This document shows, one piece after another, positions 6,273 to 8,210 of a stretch of 8,210 bases of DNA. Every line of letters starts with the position of its first letter. Position 1 is the stretch's first letter. The notes under the pieces were generated by a model. It ran no database searches and was not told the DNA's origin. It saw nothing but the letters and a program-made list of their open reading frames with translations. Origin of the DNA: an uncultured Gemmatimonadota bacterium (lineage in GTDB: Bacteria; Gemmatimonadota; Gemmatimonadetes; Gemmatimonadales; Gemmatimonadaceae); assembly GCA_946479015.1 (NCBI GenBank), contig CAMLEQ010000154.1, positions 1-8,210 of the forward strand, read 5' to 3'. Both the position numbers and the translations under genes were made by a program.

Positions 6273-8059
6273 GGGTGCACCCCGTCCTGCTCGATTCCCG
6301 GCCGCCCTACCTCGAGAGCGAGGGGGGCGGTAACTCTCTTCTCCTCCTCCCCGTGGGGCGGGGACCGCTCATCGCGGAGATCGCCGAGAGCGCGCGGAAG
6401 GTGACGCACCAGCCGCCCGTCGTCTTCCCGTCGTTCGCCTTCGACGAGGTGTACGAGGACGGCATCCGCGCGGCGTGTCCGTCGGTGGCCGAGATCGTGG
6501 ATCGGGCGACCTTCACCGATCCGTTCTCCCGCTACGATTCCTCGGATCTCCTGCTGCTCATCTCGCCGCACTACTACCCGGCGACCGGGCTGGAGCTCGA
6601 GGCCTTCGTGGGCATCCGGCTCGCGAGCGGCGGCATGGTGCGGCACCTCCTGGCGTTCGAGTCGTCGTCGCTGGGGACGAAGGAGCTGGTGCACGCCGGC
6701 GACGATGGGCGCGTGCGGCGCATCCAGCGGTACTTCGATCCTGTCACCTGGCCCTTCCCCGCGGGGGTCATCGCCTCGCTCGTTCCGGTGGCGTGTCTGC
6801 TGACGGCCGTCGAGGTGCCGCTGCTGCCGCTCGAGGCGCTGCGGCAGACGCTCACGTCGCGCGGCATCCCGCACCAGGACGTGCCCTTCCGCGGCGAATT
6901 CCTCGAGCTGTTCGACGAGGCCTGCGCGCTGTCGCTCGCCGAGCGGCGGCTGATCGCGATGTCGGCGCAGCTCGTGGAGGGGAGCGGGCAGGCGCCGGCC
7001 GAGGGGGCGCTGCGCTCGCCGCGCGCCACGGTGCACGCGGATGCGCGGCTCGTGGGACCGGTGCTGGTGAGCGATGGCGCCGTGGTGGAGGAAGGGGCGT
7101 TGGTGGTGGGACCGGCGATCATCGGCCCGGGCGCGCGCGTGGGGCGCGACGCCAGGGTCGCGCAGTGCGTGCTCACGCCGGGGGCCGTGGTGCCGCCGGG
7201 AGCCACGACGCGCCATCGCGTGGTCTCGGCGCAGGCGGCCGGCTCCAGCGGCGTCCCGCACCGGCGGCACACGCCCGGCGTGGCGAACCCGGTGATCCCG
7301 GGGCCGGAGGACACGCCGGGGCTCGGCTACCGCGATCTCAAGGCGATGATCGAGGCACCGATCGCGCTCCTCGCGCTGGTCGTGCTCTCCCCGATCCTCG
7401 CGGTCATGGCGCTGCTCGTGAAGCTCACCTCGCCGGGGCCGATCTTTCACGGCGACCGGCGCGAGGGGCTGGGCGGGCGCAGCTTCCGGTGCTGGAAGTT
7501 CCGCACCATGCGCGTGGACGCGGACGCGCTGCAGCGCGCCCTCGCGTCGCAGCAGCAGATGGACGGCCCACAATTCAAGATGTCGAACGACCCGCGGGTC
7601 ACGCGCGTGGGGAAGTGGCTGCGCCGGCTCAACGTGGACGAGCTGCCGCAGCTCGCGAACGTCGTGTGCCGGCAGATGAGCTTCGTCGGTCCGCGCCCCT
7701 CGCCGTTCCGCGAGAACCAGATCTGCGTCCCGTGGCGCAACGGCCGGTTGTCGGTCCGTCCGGGGATCACGGGGCTCTGGCAGGTGTGTCGCCGCGACCG
7801 CGCCCAGGGCGACTTCCACCAGTGGATCCAGTACGACCTGCTGTACGTGCAGCACATGTCGTGGTGGGTGGATCTCAAGATCCTCGTGGCGACGGTGGTC
7901 ACGCTGGGCGGCAATCGCCCGGTCGCGCTCGAGCGGATCATCCCGCGGGCGGCGCTGCCGCCGGCTGAGCCGCGCGACGGCGCCGCGAACGGCGCGGTGC
8001 GCGCGACGCCCGCGCGGGGGGCGGCGCGCCGGTGGCGCGCGGACGTGGCGGCGCGATGA
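6269..8059 (+). CDS. Fusion: degenerate nucleotidyltransferase-like/LbH module and WcaJ-type phosphoglycosyl transferase
   Basis: A 596-residue fusion. Residues 20-235 resemble a very divergent nucleotidyltransferase fold: hydrophobic strands LLLLPVG at 24-30 and DLLLLISP at 93-100, but no glycine-rich loop, catalytic lysine or NGD motif that I can see. Residues 250-320 are hexapeptide repeats that align without gaps to those of the preceding gene. Residues 355-560 are a bacterial sugar transferase (polyprenyl-phosphate hexose-1-phosphate transferase, WcaJ/PglC superfamily): a membrane helix at about 362-385, SPGPIF at 388-393, KFRTM at 410-414, the catalytic pair Asp457-Glu458 in NVDELPQL, VGPRP at 473-477, and RPGITGLWQV at 497-506. 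All key transferase motifs are intact, so it probably loads the first sugar-phosphate onto undecaprenyl phosphate at the inner membrane. The long WcaJ-type multi-helix N-terminus is replaced by the cytoplasmic module. GTG at 6269 is chosen for GAGG 5 bases upstream. The C-terminal 30 residues are Ala/Arg-rich. Confidence 0.85.
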   Translation: MRVHPVLLDSRPPYLESEGGGNSLLLLPVGRGPLIAEIAESARKVTHQPPVVFPSFAFDEVYEDGIRAACPSVAEIVDRATFTDPFSRYDSSDLLLLISPHYYPATGLELEAFVGIRLASGGMVRHLLAFESSSLGTKELVHAGDDGRVRRIQRYFDPVTWPFPAGVIASLVPVACLLTAVEVPLLPLEALRQTLTSRGIPHQDVPFRGEFLELFDEACALSLAERRLIAMSAQLVEGSGQAPAEGALRSPRATVHADARLVGPVLVSDGAVVEEGALVVGPAIIGPGARVGRDARVAQCVLTPGAVVPPGATTRHRVVSAQAAGSSGVPHRRHTPGVANPVIPGPEDTPGLGYRDLKAMIEAPIALLALVVLSPILAVMALLVKLTSPGPIFHGDRREGLGGRSFRCWKFRTMRVDADALQRALASQQQMDGPQFKMSNDPRVTRVGKWLRRLNVDELPQLANVVCRQMSFVGPRPSPFRENQICVPWRNGRLSVRPGITGLWQVCRRDRAQGDFHQWIQYDLLYVQHMSWWVDLKILVATVVTLGGNRPVALERIIPRAALPPAEPRDGAANGAVRATPARGAARRWRADVAAR

Positions 8060-8210
8060 GCGGCGGATCGCGCACCCTGGCCGTGCTCTGCGCGGGGACG
8101 CTCGCGGTCGCGCTGCACGCGCACCCGGCCGCGGCGCAGGCCACCGAGACCACGCGCGACTGGCTGGTCACGCTCGGCGTCGAGAGCGGGTGGGAGAGCA
8201 ACGTGCGCTT
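8056..8210 (+). CDS. Exported, probable outer-membrane beta-barrel protein, N-terminal part only
   Basis: An ATG at 8056 overlaps the sugar-transferase stop (ATGA) and opens a frame of 51 codons that runs off the right edge. Residues 1-28 form a Sec signal peptide: an Arg at residue 6, a hydrophobic stretch LAVLCAGTLAVAL at 8-20, and an AAAQA region at about 25-29 giving a signal peptidase I site. After about 10 further residues comes a strand-like LVTLGVESGWESNVRF (37 on). Its alternating pattern and the G-x-x-S/D-N-V turn resemble the first strand of outer-membrane beta-barrels found in polysaccharide export clusters. No clear ribosome site is seen, and coupling to the upstream gene is likely. 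The outer-membrane assignment rests on few residues and is inference. Confidence 0.6.
   Translation, partial: MSGGSRTLAVLCAGTLAVALHAHPAAAQATETTRDWLVTLGVESGWESNVR

Noticed and set aside
257..7855. Very long minus-strand open frames (about 590-730 codons) opposite the plus-strand genes
   Set aside because: Their translations are dominated by Arg, His, Ala, Pro and Gln without recognisable motifs. They are antisense shadows expected in GC-rich genes; the plus-strand proteins carry family motifs throughout.
1..8210. tRNA, rRNA, CRISPR arrays or insertion sequences
   Set aside because: I saw no tRNA-like cloverleaf sequence, no regularly spaced long repeats, and no transposase motifs or terminal inverted repeats.

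Overview
The window is very GC-rich (about 70 percent by impression), tightly packed and entirely bacterial in style. It is a stretch of an extracellular or capsular polysaccharide gene cluster. The base composition, GTG starts and 1-4 base gene overlaps suggest a high-GC Gram-negative such as a member of Gemmatimonadota or Myxococcota. This is an impression from protein flavour only. A Gram-negative cell is supported by the start of a probable exported outer-membrane protein at the right edge.

Layout. (1) Positions 1-124, minus strand: the first 41 codons of an exported protein with a clear signal peptide and a good ribosome binding site, running off the left edge. (2) Positions 125-472: a divergent intergenic region whose centre is AT-richer and holds a TTGCCG inverted repeat and a candidate promoter. 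(3) Positions 473-4838, plus strand: three genes overlapping stop-to-start. These are a Wzx-type flippase, a GT2 glycosyltransferase fused to a serine-acetyltransferase-like left-handed beta-helix (LbH) domain, and a GT-B (GT4-like) glycosyltransferase. (4) Positions 4839-5061: a second AT-richer gap with T-rich boxes resembling one in the first promoter region, and a candidate extended -10 promoter. (5) Positions 5062-8210, plus strand: a nucleotidyltransferase-like protein with a hexapeptide tail; a 10-codon ORF bridging two genes; a second, even more divergent nucleotidyltransferase-like/hexapeptide module fused to a WcaJ/PglC-type phosphoglycosyl transferase; and the start of an exported protein that looks like an outer-membrane beta-barrel.

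How they fit together. The phosphoglycosyl transferase would load the first sugar-phosphate onto undecaprenyl phosphate. The GT2 and GT-B enzymes would extend the repeat unit, the LbH acetyltransferase domain may acetylate it, and the flippase would move it across the inner membrane. The outer-membrane protein may assist export. No polymerase (Wzy), chain-length regulator (Wzz) or Wza-type exporter is visible here, so they would lie outside the window.

The most unusual signal is the pair of adjacent nucleotidyltransferase/hexapeptide paralogues. Both appear to have lost the canonical catalytic residues of sugar nucleotidyltransferases, and one is covalently joined to the initiating phosphoglycosyl transferase.
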